A stretch of DNA of 64,000 nucleotides from DASXRU01 sp033856235 (GCA_033856235.1 JAWVFI010000007.1:1-64000); one strand, 5' to 3'. Shown: positions 25,953 through 34,138, counted from the stretch's first letter. Numbers and translations are program-made. Notes: generated from the letters alone by a model not told the origin.

Positions 25953-25982
25953 TTGTGTATTACACGAGACGCGGACTATAGT
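25953..25982 (+). promoter_or_regulatory. Promoter and operator of the 25990 XRE gene
   Basis: TTGTGT (25953-25958), an 18-base spacer and TATAGT (25977-25982); the palindrome GTGTA-T-TACAC (25955-25965) overlaps the -35 box. Initiation would fall at or near the ATG (25990), so the mRNA may be leaderless. Confidence 0.45.
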
Positions 25983-25989
25983 GTAGGGC

Positions 25990-26199
25990 ATGATCAGGCT
26001 TAGACTAGACGAGCTGTTAAAAGCTCACGGCTGGACTGCTTATCGGCTGATGCAGGAATCTGGCATTCATCCAAGTGTGCTCGGCAAGTACAAGCACAAT
26101 CAGGTAAGGGAAGTATCTCTCGAAACGCTTAACGCACTCTGCAAAGCTTTGCGTTGTCAGCCTGGAGATCTGATCCAATACGTTCGGGACAAGAGTTGA
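25990..26199 (+). CDS. Small XRE-family helix-turn-helix regulator
   Basis: 69 residues, almost entirely a Cro/C1-type domain: MIRLRLDELLKAHGWTAYRLMQESGIHPSVLGKYKHN, then SLETLNALCKALRCQPGDLIQYV. This type (often YozG/HTH_26-like) regulates prophage and island genes. No Shine-Dalgarno sequence precedes the ATG, in agreement with a leaderless transcript. It is divergent from the recombinase operon and could control it through the palindrome at 25955. Confidence 0.85.
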   Translation: MIRLRLDELLKAHGWTAYRLMQESGIHPSVLGKYKHNQVREVSLETLNALCKALRCQPGDLIQYVRDKS

Positions 26200-26420
26200 G
26201 GAGCGGTGGAAAGTGAGCCAGGGGGAGGGGGAGGGGTTACGCCGACGCGCAGCCGCCCAAGCCCTGAAAGACCGGTACTTTATGACGGTTAAAGGTGACC
26301 TGAAACCGTTGGTCGTCTGTGGTAGACACTCACACATTTACGATTGAGACGCGGGCGGCAGAGGTTCTCTAGGAATCTGTGCCGACTTCAACTTTAGCTT
26401 GTGCTACTGAGGGCTATCGT

Positions 26421-26437
26421 GTTACCTTCCGGGTAAC
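26421..26437. promoter_or_regulatory. Palindromic operator candidate upstream of the HigB-like gene
   Basis: GTTACC (26421-26426) and GGTAAC (26432-26437) are perfect inverted copies about a five-base centre, 34 bases before the toxin start. Toxin-antitoxin operons are usually repressed by the antitoxin at such sites. Confidence 0.5.
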
Positions 26438-26471
26438 AGAAAAGGGGGACTGTGGATCACCTTAGAGCACC

Positions 26472-26837
26472 ATGCTAGTTTTTGTTGCAGACAAGAAGCT
26501 GAAACGTTCTGTAGAGAATGACAAAGAGCGCCAGAAACGTTTTGGCCAGGAAATGGCCAAGAGGATTCGATTGCGAGTCAGCGCCTTGATGGCGGCGGAA
26601 TCGTTGGGGGATTTTTTACCACCCTTTTCCCCGCCCGAGCGGTGCCATGAGTTAAAAGGAAACCTGACCGGGTATTTTTCGATGGACTTAACTCACCCGT
26701 ACCGTCTTCTTTTCAAGGCACTCGACAATGAGACAAAACCTTCCGCCCAATTGAAGTTAGAACTCTTGGATCAAAAGCAACGTTGGCAGTCGATCAAATC
26801 AATACTAATCACAGGCATCGAGGACACACATGGATAA
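26472..26837 (+). CDS. HigB/RelE-family toxin
   Basis: 121 residues. The pattern LVFVADKKLKRSVENDKERQKRFGQEMAKRIRLRVSALMAAESLGDFLP, RCHELKGNLTGYFSMDLTHPYRLLFK matches HigB-type toxins (RelE/ParE superfamily): two long helices, then HELKGN and the sheet with an Arg/Leu pattern. These are ribosome-dependent mRNA nucleases or related toxins. The gene overlaps the HigA-type antitoxin gene by eight bases (26830-26837), and toxin-before-antitoxin order is typical for higBA. An operator-like palindrome lies at 26421. Confidence 0.75.
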   Translation: MLVFVADKKLKRSVENDKERQKRFGQEMAKRIRLRVSALMAAESLGDFLPPFSPPERCHELKGNLTGYFSMDLTHPYRLLFKALDNETKPSAQLKLELLDQKQRWQSIKSILITGIEDTHG

Positions 26838-27954
26838 ACAAGCAAATCTCAGATACGAGCCGGACACCGTTCCGCATCCGGGCGAGTTCCTAGTGGAGTA
26901 CCTTGAAAGCAATCGATGGACTCAGAGAGAAGTGGCTAGACGTACAGGAATCACGACAAAAACCGTTAGTGAAATCTGTAATGGTAAGGCTCCAATAACA
27001 CCGCCGACCTCATTGGCTCTTGAACGATTGTTCCAACGGCCTGCCCATTTTTGGCTCAACCTCCAGCGGCAATTTGATGAGGCCGAGGCCAGAAAGAGAG
27101 AATCGGCTAATCGAAACGAGTGGGAAGCTTGGGCAGCAAAGTTTCCCGTCAAAGAGATGAAGAAACGCGGCTGGTTGACGGCACCTGATAAATCCACAGT
27201 TGAACAGTTACTGAGTTTTTTTGGTGTTTCTTCACCCAATAGCTGGAATGCTGTTTGGCAAGCGACGAACGTTTCCTATCGGCAAACACTGCGTTTTAAA
27301 ACAAGCAATGAAGCAGTGTCGGCCTGGGCCAGACAGGCGGAAATTGATGCTAATTACTTGAAGCTAACCTTCAACGATTTCAGCGAGGAACGTCTCCGAT
27401 CTAGTCTTGAAGAGCTACGAGGCTTGACGAGAAAAAAAGCCGAAGTCTTCGTTCCATTGGTTCAGCAGCTCTGCGCAGATGCTGGTGTAGCGGTGGTTTG
27501 GGTTCGGGAATTACCGCAGACCGGAATTAGCGGATGCGCCCGTTGGTTAAGTGATAAGCGGGCCTTGATAGCAATGACGTTGAGATATAAGACTGACGAT
27601 CAGATTTGGTTGACGTTTTTTCATGAGGTGGCGCACCTACTCCTCCACAAGAAGAGCCTGTGCTTTATTGTCGATAATGCAGCTAAAGACTTGGGTGATA
27701 AGATTGTCGATCCGGAGATGCGCAAAGACGAGGAGGAGGCAACTCGATTCGCAGAGGATACTCTAATTCCCCCAAACCAGCTCTTCCCCTTTATTAAGGG
27801 GCAAGATTTTTCGCAGGAAGCTATAGAAGCGTTTGCCGAGCAGGTTAATGTCGGCCCTGGAATCGTTGTGGGACGCCTGCAACGCGAAGGCGTACTAGCT
27901 TATTTTCAGGGAACCCGACTAAAACAACAATTTGCTTGGGGCGATGATGCGTAG
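26830..27954 (+). CDS. HigA-type antitoxin fused to an ImmA/IrrE metallopeptidase
   Basis: 374 residues. Residues 10-80 are a HigA-like helix-turn-helix (HPGEFLVEYLESNRWTQREVARRTGITTKTVSEICNGKAPITPPTSLALERLF). The rest is an ImmA/IrrE-type domain with the intact zinc motif FFHEVAHLLLH (His265, Glu266, His269). In other systems ImmA cleaves a repressor to release prophage or ICE genes. Here the fused protein may both neutralise the HigB-like toxin and act as a protease or sensor. It overlaps the toxin gene by eight bases. Confidence 0.8.
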   Translation: MDKQANLRYEPDTVPHPGEFLVEYLESNRWTQREVARRTGITTKTVSEICNGKAPITPPTSLALERLFQRPAHFWLNLQRQFDEAEARKRESANRNEWEAWAAKFPVKEMKKRGWLTAPDKSTVEQLLSFFGVSSPNSWNAVWQATNVSYRQTLRFKTSNEAVSAWARQAEIDANYLKLTFNDFSEERLRSSLEELRGLTRKKAEVFVPLVQQLCADAGVAVVWVRELPQTGISGCARWLSDKRALIAMTLRYKTDDQIWLTFFHEVAHLLLHKKSLCFIVDNAAKDLGDKIVDPEMRKDEEEATRFAEDTLIPPNQLFPFIKGQDFSQEAIEAFAEQVNVGPGIVVGRLQREGVLAYFQGTRLKQQFAWGDDA

Positions 27955-27995
27955 GCACACAATTCTCGTTTCTTGAAATCGTAAGAGGCATCAAG

Positions 27996-28571
27996 ATGTC
28001 CAAGGGATACATATACACGACTAGAGGAGGCTTCGATCCTGAGAGGGGTAAGAAGCTTAAAGATCCTTATCTTGGCGATCAACCCACGCTCGGCGCATGT
28101 ATGCCAAATATTCGCCGTCAAGTTGTACCAGGAGATCATATTTTTCTCGTGTCCGGTAAGGTAAAGGATGCGCTCCAGTTCGTCATGGCGGGGTTCGAAG
28201 TCGATCAAAAACTCGATGCGATGTTGGCCTATGATCTTTATCCCCAACATCGACTTAGGCAGTTGGAAAATGGTGAGGTTACTGGAAACATCATAGTTAC
28301 CGCCCAAGGTAGACAGCACCCGCTAGATACTCACGATCCCTCAACTTTCGCGCGTCGCATTGAGAATTATGTGACAGGCAGGAATCCGGTGGTGCTGACG
28401 TCACGCCGAGAAATTCAGAGCGGTAGAGACGATACTCTCTATGTCCTCAGTCATGTGCTTGGGAAAAAGGGAAGAGTTCCGAAAGATATTATGGGACGCT
28501 GGAGTCGATTGGATGATCGCCAGATTCGAGAACTGCGAGATTGGCTCGTTTCGATCAAGGCAGGTCATTGA
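27996..28571 (+). CDS. Nmad2-like nucleotide-modification-associated protein
   Basis: 191 residues. It opens with a beta strand and Gly-rich turn (KGYIYTTRGGFDP), then PTLGACMPNIRRQVVPGDHIFLVSGKV and a helical C-terminus. The order TL-x-C-x-P-x-IR ... GDxIxxVSG recalls Nmad2-type domains, linked to modified-nucleotide and defence contexts. The similarity is recalled, not searched. It is 41 bases after the HigA/ImmA gene and 11 bases before the IrrE-like gene, on the same strand, so probably in one transcript. A YTH/PUA/EVE-like fold is an alternative reading. Confidence 0.5.
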   Translation: MSKGYIYTTRGGFDPERGKKLKDPYLGDQPTLGACMPNIRRQVVPGDHIFLVSGKVKDALQFVMAGFEVDQKLDAMLAYDLYPQHRLRQLENGEVTGNIIVTAQGRQHPLDTHDPSTFARRIENYVTGRNPVVLTSRREIQSGRDDTLYVLSHVLGKKGRVPKDIMGRWSRLDDRQIRELRDWLVSIKAGH

Positions 28572-28582
28572 AAGGTTTAGGT

Positions 28583-29497
28583 ATGTTTTCTAATTCTGAC
28601 AGATTGAACCAAGTCGAAGCAGCCTTTGATGCGTTTCGAGATCGTTCCGGGATTGCGCGACCTCCAGAAGTTGCACAAGAGTTGTCGCGCGCGATTGCTC
28701 TATTCTCTTTAGCGGTGACTCAACATCCCATGGAACTTGAGAAGATCTTTCCGAAGCGCGTTTTTAACGCTCAAACGTCCTTAGCCGTCGAAATGGCGCT
28801 AAAGGTTCGCTTACTCCTTGAAGTGGGTAACGAGGATCCGCTCTTCGACCTTTCGGCTTTGTTGCTCGAAAAGTTTGGCGTTCCCGTTTTCCAGATGGCG
28901 AGGTTGGGCCATGTTTCTGGTGGTTGCGCGAGATTGGCTACCAAGTCATGCATCTTCATAGCGAAGGAAAATGAGATCGACGCCTTATTTAATTGTTCGC
29001 ATCAACTGGCCCATCTCCTTCTCTTTCATTTGTACGGTAAGGAAGGTATCAGTTTAGATGTTTCTAGCGCTGGCCTTGGTGCGGCGAAACCGCCGTACGA
29101 ACATTTTGCGGACGTGTTTGCGCTGGAACTTTTGATGCCTGTCCGTGGACTTGGGATAGCTCTAAAGCAGATTAGGACGCTGTTGGGGGTCAAATACGAT
29201 GGTGTTGGCGAGGTCGAACTTCTTTACCTCGCAAGGATATTTGGGGTTAGCTTTCTCGCAGCCGGAAAGCGCTGTGAGCGAGCCAGACTTTTACCGAAGG
29301 GAAGTGCCGCTGAGCTTGAAAAGTTTGTAACTCAACAATTTGGTGGGCCAGAGCTGCGCGGGTCGGCCCTGGATTTACCGCCTCGTGTGCCTATCACTAT
29401 GACTGCACTTCCTAAACTCGGTGATTTACAAATTACTCCCCCAATTTCTAAATTGCCTCGGCACCCACAAGCGAATGGCCGCACAAAACGAATCTGA
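28583..29497 (+). CDS. IrrE-like domain protein with HQLAH instead of HExxH
   Basis: Start chosen at ATG 28583, 11 bases after the previous stop; a TTG-started frame is open from 28541. 304 residues. The middle has a typical ImmA/IrrE helix (NCSHQLAHLLLFHLYG) but the catalytic Glu is Gln (Gln141 between His140 and His144). The third-ligand helix is normal (HFADVFALELLMP). Zinc may bind without proteolysis, so it could be a ligand sensor or decoy. It is tightly spaced between the Nmad2-like and zinc-ribbon genes. Confidence 0.65.
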   Translation: MFSNSDRLNQVEAAFDAFRDRSGIARPPEVAQELSRAIALFSLAVTQHPMELEKIFPKRVFNAQTSLAVEMALKVRLLLEVGNEDPLFDLSALLLEKFGVPVFQMARLGHVSGGCARLATKSCIFIAKENEIDALFNCSHQLAHLLLFHLYGKEGISLDVSSAGLGAAKPPYEHFADVFALELLMPVRGLGIALKQIRTLLGVKYDGVGEVELLYLARIFGVSFLAAGKRCERARLLPKGSAAELEKFVTQQFGGPELRGSALDLPPRVPITMTALPKLGDLQITPPISKLPRHPQANGRTKRI

Positions 29498-29505
29498 ACC
29501 ATCCT

Positions 29506-30603
29506 ATGTTATCTGATAGAAATTACACGAAATGCAAAATTGTCATGGTTGGCACACGCCGCGATGGCGGCAAGCGCTATTGGTGCTTGCAGCATAAGGC
29601 GGATGCGACTGCAAAGTACGGAAAACGAGCGGTAAGATGTCGCTATGCCTTCATTCCACCAATTTCTTCTGCTGAGAAGCTCACAATAGATCCAACAAGC
29701 TACGGCGGTGGGATAGCAATATGGGGAGCTGTCCCACCTATTTATGACACGACAGGTCACCCCTTAGAGCGAGGTGTTCACGTACATGCTCGGACGCATC
29801 CCGAAGCAGACAAGGTTATCGACCAAAGTTACCGATCAGTCGAGGTAGTGATAAACAATACCGGGCAGACTGTGGAGATCTCAGAGTTGGATGCCATTTA
29901 CTTCATGGTCTCATCAGTGTTTGGATATGAAATGAAATTCGTTGAGTGTACATTTTGTCATTTCCCGCACTTGGATAAGGATTGGTTTAGCGTTCACAAC
30001 CATCGCAGGCACTTGTGCGCAGGTTGCGGCCATCTATTCAGAGATGATGTTAGAGGGATTGGCAACCCCGCAATGAAGATTAGGGAGTCATTCCCCCATC
30101 ACCATGAAATCAATAAGGCGAGGAAAAGCAAAAGACTTCGGCAGACAGATTACCTTGGAGGCATACAGATCTGGGGTTCAAACTCAGCTCTTCTTTGGAC
30201 AGCAAACCGAAACGAAGAGTCCGGTATTCACCTACATGCTTTTGATCAAGATGGAAAAATTAAAATCGATGATACTTTTTCAACGGTGACTGTCGATAAC
30301 ATAACCTTAGATCCGAAGTTAGTTCGATTGCTCATGGCTCAGAGTGGTCTGCCTCACATTGCAGGTAGAGTTATGAGTATTCATTGTGAACAATGTGGTA
30401 AAGAGCATTTCGATGAAGGGGAATACGCTTTTACGCCACATGATAATCACTGTTGCAATTCATGTGGATCGAAATTGCGGGGCAAAGGAAAATTTCGCAA
30501 GACTATTAGTAATCCCATTTGCGCCACCCTAGCTCAACTTGCAAAATTTGCTGTGCGCGAACCGCTACAACAAGAATCACACCTCCTTACCGAAACACTG
30601 TGA
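29506..30603 (+). CDS. Unrecognised protein with two internal copies of an IWG-beta plus zinc-ribbon unit
   Basis: 365 residues. Two copies of the same architecture: first GGIAIWGAVPP...GVHVHART, then zinc knuckle CTFCHFPHLD (Cys148, Cys151) and HLCAGCGHLF; second GGIQIWGSNSA...GIHLHAFDQDG, then CEQCGKEHFD (Cys294, Cys297) and HNHCCNSCGSKL. Each copy thus has a GxHxHA strand pair and a CxxC-His-CxxC ribbon. The N-terminal 40 residues also contain two cysteines. I know no named family. It follows the IrrE-like gene by eight bases, and is the last gene of the block, ending in a small hairpin at 30599-30620. Confidence 0.6.
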   Translation: MLSDRNYTKCKIVMVGTRRDGGKRYWCLQHKADATAKYGKRAVRCRYAFIPPISSAEKLTIDPTSYGGGIAIWGAVPPIYDTTGHPLERGVHVHARTHPEADKVIDQSYRSVEVVINNTGQTVEISELDAIYFMVSSVFGYEMKFVECTFCHFPHLDKDWFSVHNHRRHLCAGCGHLFRDDVRGIGNPAMKIRESFPHHHEINKARKSKRLRQTDYLGGIQIWGSNSALLWTANRNEESGIHLHAFDQDGKIKIDDTFSTVTVDNITLDPKLVRLLMAQSGLPHIAGRVMSIHCEQCGKEHFDEGEYAFTPHDNHCCNSCGSKLRGKGKFRKTISNPICATLAQLAKFAVREPLQQESHLLTETL

Positions 30604-31177
30604 GAAGTCTTTGTCTCACAATTGTCCCGCAGTTATTACAGCCTTGGACTCCAAAGCCACAATATGCAACCGCCATTTGGTAGGGCTCATTCTTCCTAAG
30701 CGTTGAAAACAGACGTTACTTCGCATAGATCCGAAGCGGAATGCGCGATTAGGGTGTTAAGACTCAAGATCGAAACTCCGGCATCGGCTTGCGTTTCAAA
30801 GGCGAAACCGCGAATCAATCTAGTCCTACAAGAAGCGATAAGACGGCTTCTAGCTTGCCGATTACTGTTACTTCGAGCGGTGGGCCGGCGAAAAAAGCAG
30901 CCAAATTGAAACGACTTTGGGGCTTGAACTGCTAAAGCAAAACAGAACCGAGCTTCTGATTTTGCGTTTCAGTCTTTCTGTGGCCTCAAACCTCATCTAA
31001 AATAAAGTGACCTCTACTTGTTGAAGCACGACGGAAACAATCGTAAGGTTGCTTTCCACAGGAAGGCGCATCCTCTGGATAGCAGGGTTCAGCCTTGTAA
31101 CGGAATGAATGAACGTAAGATTATTAGTTTATCTCGGGTGGCTTCCCGAAGGCTTTTCAGGGAAACGAGTTTCTAAG
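30604..31177. other. Intergenic region, no gene supported
   Basis: About 570 bases between the cargo block and the small gene before the integrase. The start has a 7-bp hairpin (TGTGAGA/TCTCACA, 30599-30620) lacking a U-tract. Open frames here, for example 30703-30909, have no domain, ribosome-binding site or sensible composition. This is a likely place for the integrase control region. Confidence 0.45.
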
Positions 31178-31366
31178 ATGATACAAGATACATCCGCACT
31201 GGTCGTCGCCTCGTCGGTATTAGATGCGGCGCTTGAAATCGCACGAGAGCGGCGCAATCAAATGTCAAAGCTTTGCCAGGCAGTAATCGACCGGGATTAC
31301 AAAAGTGCCGAACAACTAGCGCGCCATCTCGGAGGACTCGATGAGAAGAATAATCGAACTCATTAG
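31178..31366 (+). CDS. Small helical protein upstream of the integrase
   Basis: 62 residues from ATG 31178 (the frame opens at 31109). It is predicted almost wholly helical (SALVVASSVLDAALEIARERRNQMSKLCQAVIDRDYKSAEQLARHL). It lies 128 bases before the integrase, on the same strand. A regulatory or directionality role is possible only by position. Confidence 0.4.
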   Translation: MIQDTSALVVASSVLDAALEIARERRNQMSKLCQAVIDRDYKSAEQLARHLGGLDEKNNRTH

Positions 31367-31494
31367 AGTGATCCAGGCTGATGACCACTTACAAAGACAG
31401 TAACTTGACAGGATGCCGGCCTGATGGCCTACGCACCTTTGTGCGTCGATCCTGCCCAAGCGTTCGTTCTTGTCGGTAAGCTACGCGGACTACT

Positions 31495-32979
31495 ATGAAA
31501 AGAGCGATAGAACTTCTGAGAGTTAGTACCGAGTCGCAAGCCGGCGATAAGGCAAGTATTCCTTCTCAACGGGCTACTAACCTTCAAACCGCAGCGCAAT
31601 ATGGTCTAACCATCGTTAAGACCGTGGAGCTTTCTGATGTATCCGGCGCACAGGTACTCCTCGCCCCAGAGATACAAGAAATGATCCGCTTAATGGGCGA
31701 CCCTGAAATTCATGGGGTCATCGTAAGAGAGTTTTCCAGGTTGATGCGGCCCGAAAACTTTGCTGACTATGCAATGCTGCAAGCCTTTGTTGATACCGAA
31801 ACGCTACTTTACCTGCCTGATGGCCCAATAGATTTTTCCAGCGACGCGGGAATGCTTATGGGAACAATGAGAGCTGTCATGGGAGGGTTAGAACGCCGAG
31901 AGTTAGTAAAAAAGATGTGGCGTATTAAGGAGCAGAAAAGGAGAGAGGGTGGATTCAGTCAATCAAGAATATGTTTACCTTTCGGCGTTGAATACCCGTG
32001 GCGATACACACCTGATGCTGAAATAGTTAGAGAGGGTTTCCGATTACTACTTGCTGGTGACACTTCTTATGCCTCAATCGCCCGAAAGATTGGCATCGAA
32101 CCCCACACCCTCAGAGTCATCCTCCGCAATCCGATCTATACCGGCTGGCGTGTGATTGACAAGCGCCGCGACCCTTCGCCACGTGCCAAGAAGTTCAAAG
32201 CCGGTGGTAGGCAAGCAGACAGGCCGAAGATCATGCGAGCACCGGAGGATGTCATTCGTAAAAAGGTGATCGACGTTCCGCTGGTGACGGAATCGGACTT
32301 TGATCAAGCGCAAAGGATAATGTCCCAAAAGCGAGAGAAGCGAGTGAGCATGACGCAGGGGCCGCACCGCTTCACCTATAATGGCTTCCTTCAATGTGCC
32401 GAATGTAAATCATTGCTCTACACGAAATTCCGCCGTGATGATTACTACGTGTGCAAGATCCGGTGCGGAGCGCCCTACATGAGACGCGACACGCTTGACC
32501 CTCAGTTAGATGCTATCTTCACGAAAAAGCTCACCAGCGCGTCATTTCTCAAACGTCATGTCCTTTCACCGATGAGGCGGAATCAGCCCCTTGTGGATGA
32601 TTCTGAACGGCTGGCGAGCCAGCTTAGCGCGCTTGAGAACAAGAGACGACGAGTCTTAGATTCCTACTTTGACGGTGTGATCTCTGGCGTCGAAAGAGAC
32701 GCGCGGTTGAAACACATTGAGACTCAGCGGCAATCGGTGTCTCGATTAATGCAAAAACAGCGTCTGTGTCCAACTCTAACGCCTGAGACTTTGGCGGAAG
32801 TGTTTGCGCCGTTCGTTGAGTTTGACCTGATGAGTCGGGATGACAAACGGCAGTTGTTGAACACGCTCACGCCTGAGGTTGTCGTATCCAAGTATACGGT
32901 TAAGGGGTTATGGATCGGCGCGGTGCGCGTCCCTGATGGAACCCTTGTGGGCATGGATTCATTGCTGCCGCCAGCATGA
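31495..32979 (+). CDS. Large serine recombinase (integrase of the element)
   Basis: 494 residues. Catalytic resolvase domain with the active Ser11 in LLRVSTESQAGDKASIPSQ, Arg-containing REFSRLMRPENFADY, and the Recombinase domain (GEPHTLRVILRNPIYTGWR-like segment). A zinc ribbon follows (CAECKSLLYTKF...YYVCKIRCG), then a coiled coil. It reads rightwards across the comM junction: codons 486-494 (GMDSLLPPA) and the stop come from comM DNA. In the excised circle, the frame would instead continue from 6470 to a stop at 6520-6522, adding AAAYDEDDRIYLPLEIS. Catalytic residues are intact, so the element may be active. Confidence 0.92.
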   Translation: MKRAIELLRVSTESQAGDKASIPSQRATNLQTAAQYGLTIVKTVELSDVSGAQVLLAPEIQEMIRLMGDPEIHGVIVREFSRLMRPENFADYAMLQAFVDTETLLYLPDGPIDFSSDAGMLMGTMRAVMGGLERRELVKKMWRIKEQKRREGGFSQSRICLPFGVEYPWRYTPDAEIVREGFRLLLAGDTSYASIARKIGIEPHTLRVILRNPIYTGWRVIDKRRDPSPRAKKFKAGGRQADRPKIMRAPEDVIRKKVIDVPLVTESDFDQAQRIMSQKREKRVSMTQGPHRFTYNGFLQCAECKSLLYTKFRRDDYYVCKIRCGAPYMRRDTLDPQLDAIFTKKLTSASFLKRHVLSPMRRNQPLVDDSERLASQLSALENKRRRVLDSYFDGVISGVERDARLKHIETQRQSVSRLMQKQRLCPTLTPETLAEVFAPFVEFDLMSRDDKRQLLNTLTPEVVVSKYTVKGLWIGAVRVPDGTLVGMDSLLPPA

Positions 32980-34030
32980 ACGAAGCTGGGAACGTCAACG
33001 ACATGGCGGCGCGACTGATGGTGACCTTTTGATCTTCCAGGGGCTGGCGCAAGACCTCCAGAACACTGCGATCGAACTCCGGCAACTCATCCAGGAACAG
33101 AACGCCCTGATGGGCCAGAGAAACTTCGCCGGGACGCGGGACTGCGCCGCCACCGATCAAGCCGGCATCGCTAATTGTGTGATGCGGCGAGCGAAACGGT
33201 CGTTCCGTTACCAGCCCGGCGCGGCCTGTCAGTCCGGCAACGGAGTGTATCTTCGTCAACTCAAGCGCGGCTTCAAATTCCAGCGGCGGCAAGATCGTAG
33301 GCAACCGCTTCGCCAGCATGGTTTTTCCCGATCCTGGAGGACCGATGAGGAGGATATTGTGGGAGCCCGCGGACGCAACTTCTAAAGCGCGCTTGGCGGC
33401 CATTTGACCACGCACTTCCCCAAAATCTACCCGGTAGTGATCTTTATGAATGAGTATTTCGGACGGATCGATGCGCAACGGGGCTGGCGGTGAAACGGAA
33501 CGCAGAGCGGCTATCAAAGCTACCGCGGCGCGCAGATCGCTGACCGGATAGACGTCCACGCCGGAGACTACCGCTGCTTCTTTAGCGTTCTCTTCGGGGA
33601 GTATCAGGTGCTTGATTGCGGCGTCGCGGGCGCGCAAAGCAATTGGCAGCGCTCCTTTGATGGCGCGCACGCGTCCGTCGAGTGACAACTCTCCAACCGA
33701 CAGGGTTTCGGTAAGATTCTCAGCATCACCCAGATCGCCGTTGGCGCCGAGGATGCCGAGCGCAATCGGCAAGTCGAAACTCGCGCCTTCTTTGCGCACG
33801 TCAGCCGGCGCCAGATTGATGGTGGTTTTCTGAAACGGGAAAAAGAAGGAGCAGTTACTGATCGCGGCGCGGATTCGTTCGCGCGATTCACGTACGGCCG
33901 CATCAGGCAAACCGACGATGGTGACGCTGGAAGGAGTGTCCTCATTGCGCACCGGAGTCAGATCGACCTCCACGTCGACCAGGTCGGCGTCGATTCCATA
34001 AACCGCGGCTGATTGCGTGCGGAAGAGCAC
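32900..34030 (-). pseudogene. comM: comM (yifB) 5' fragment with element-derived tail
   Basis: GTG at 34030 opens 360 native ComM codons: the N-terminal ChlI-like domain (VGLPDAAVRESRERI, INLAPADVRKEGASFDLPIA), Walker A LIGPPGSGKTM, PFRSPHHTISDAGLIGGG and Walker B GVLFLDELPEF, ending MNPC at 32949. After that 16 element-encoded residues (PQGFHQGRAPRRSITP) precede the stop at 32900. It lacks the C-terminal half of the AAA+ module and the Mg_chelatase_C domain. ComM is a hexameric branch-migration helicase needed for integration of transforming DNA, so this interruption should abolish its function. Confidence 0.95.
32940..32962. other. Right attachment site (att junction), core GG at 32949-32950
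   Basis: On the comM sense strand the junction reads GAATCCATGC-CC-ACAAGGGTTCC. The first ten bases and core are comM; the rest is element. Exchange with the left junction regenerates comM in frame. Confidence 0.8.
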
Positions 34031-34097
34031 CTGCGGGATCGCTCCCGAGAGAGGTGAAAATACTATGGGCGGGAAAAAACTCCGAAAGCGAAGTAGA

Positions 34098-34138
34098 AAG
34101 AAGCGCGCTTACGAATAAAACTCGAAAGCGCGCTTCTT
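34098..34138 (-). terminator. Hairpin after the transglycosylase gene, probable terminator
   Basis: AAGAAGCGCGCTT (34098-34110) pairs perfectly with AAGCGCGCTTCTT (34126-34138) about a 15-base loop. On the minus strand it is followed by TTTCTAC. It separates the transglycosylase gene (ends 34196) from the comM 5' fragment. Confidence 0.5.

Larger units (their letters stand above)
6469..32949. mobile_element. 26.5-kb integrative element inserted in comM by a large serine recombinase
   Basis: comM is split into an N-terminal part (ends NPC|P at 32949) and a C-terminal part (starts P|CGFW at 6469). Removing 6470-32949 restores an uninterrupted ComM with the conserved MNPCPCGF motif. The rebuilt target on the sense strand is GAATCC-ATGC-CC-GTGC-GGATTC, an inverted repeat centred on the crossover dinucleotide, as expected for a serine-integrase attB. 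The integrase gene lies at the right end and reads across the junction. Cargo includes a primase, an RHS protein, exported proteins, a tyrosine recombinase, XRE regulators and a toxin/metallopeptidase block. No conjugation genes (relaxase, VirB4, coupling protein) were recognised, so this is a mobilisable or satellite-like island rather than a self-transmissible ICE. Confidence 0.9.

Noticed and set aside
30703..30909. 68-codon plus-strand frame before the integrase region
   Set aside because: Ala/Leu/Arg-rich without structure motifs, and no ribosome-binding site; an alternative frame over the same bases is equally unconvincing.
31398..31494. TTGACA and hairpins (ACGCAC/GTGCGT) before the integrase as a promoter
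   Set aside because: No acceptable -10 box at the right distance; the hairpins are noted only as possible leader structure.
6469..32949. Reading the island as a prophage or full conjugative element
   Set aside because: No capsid, terminase, portal, tail, relaxase, VirB4 or coupling-protein gene could be recognised.
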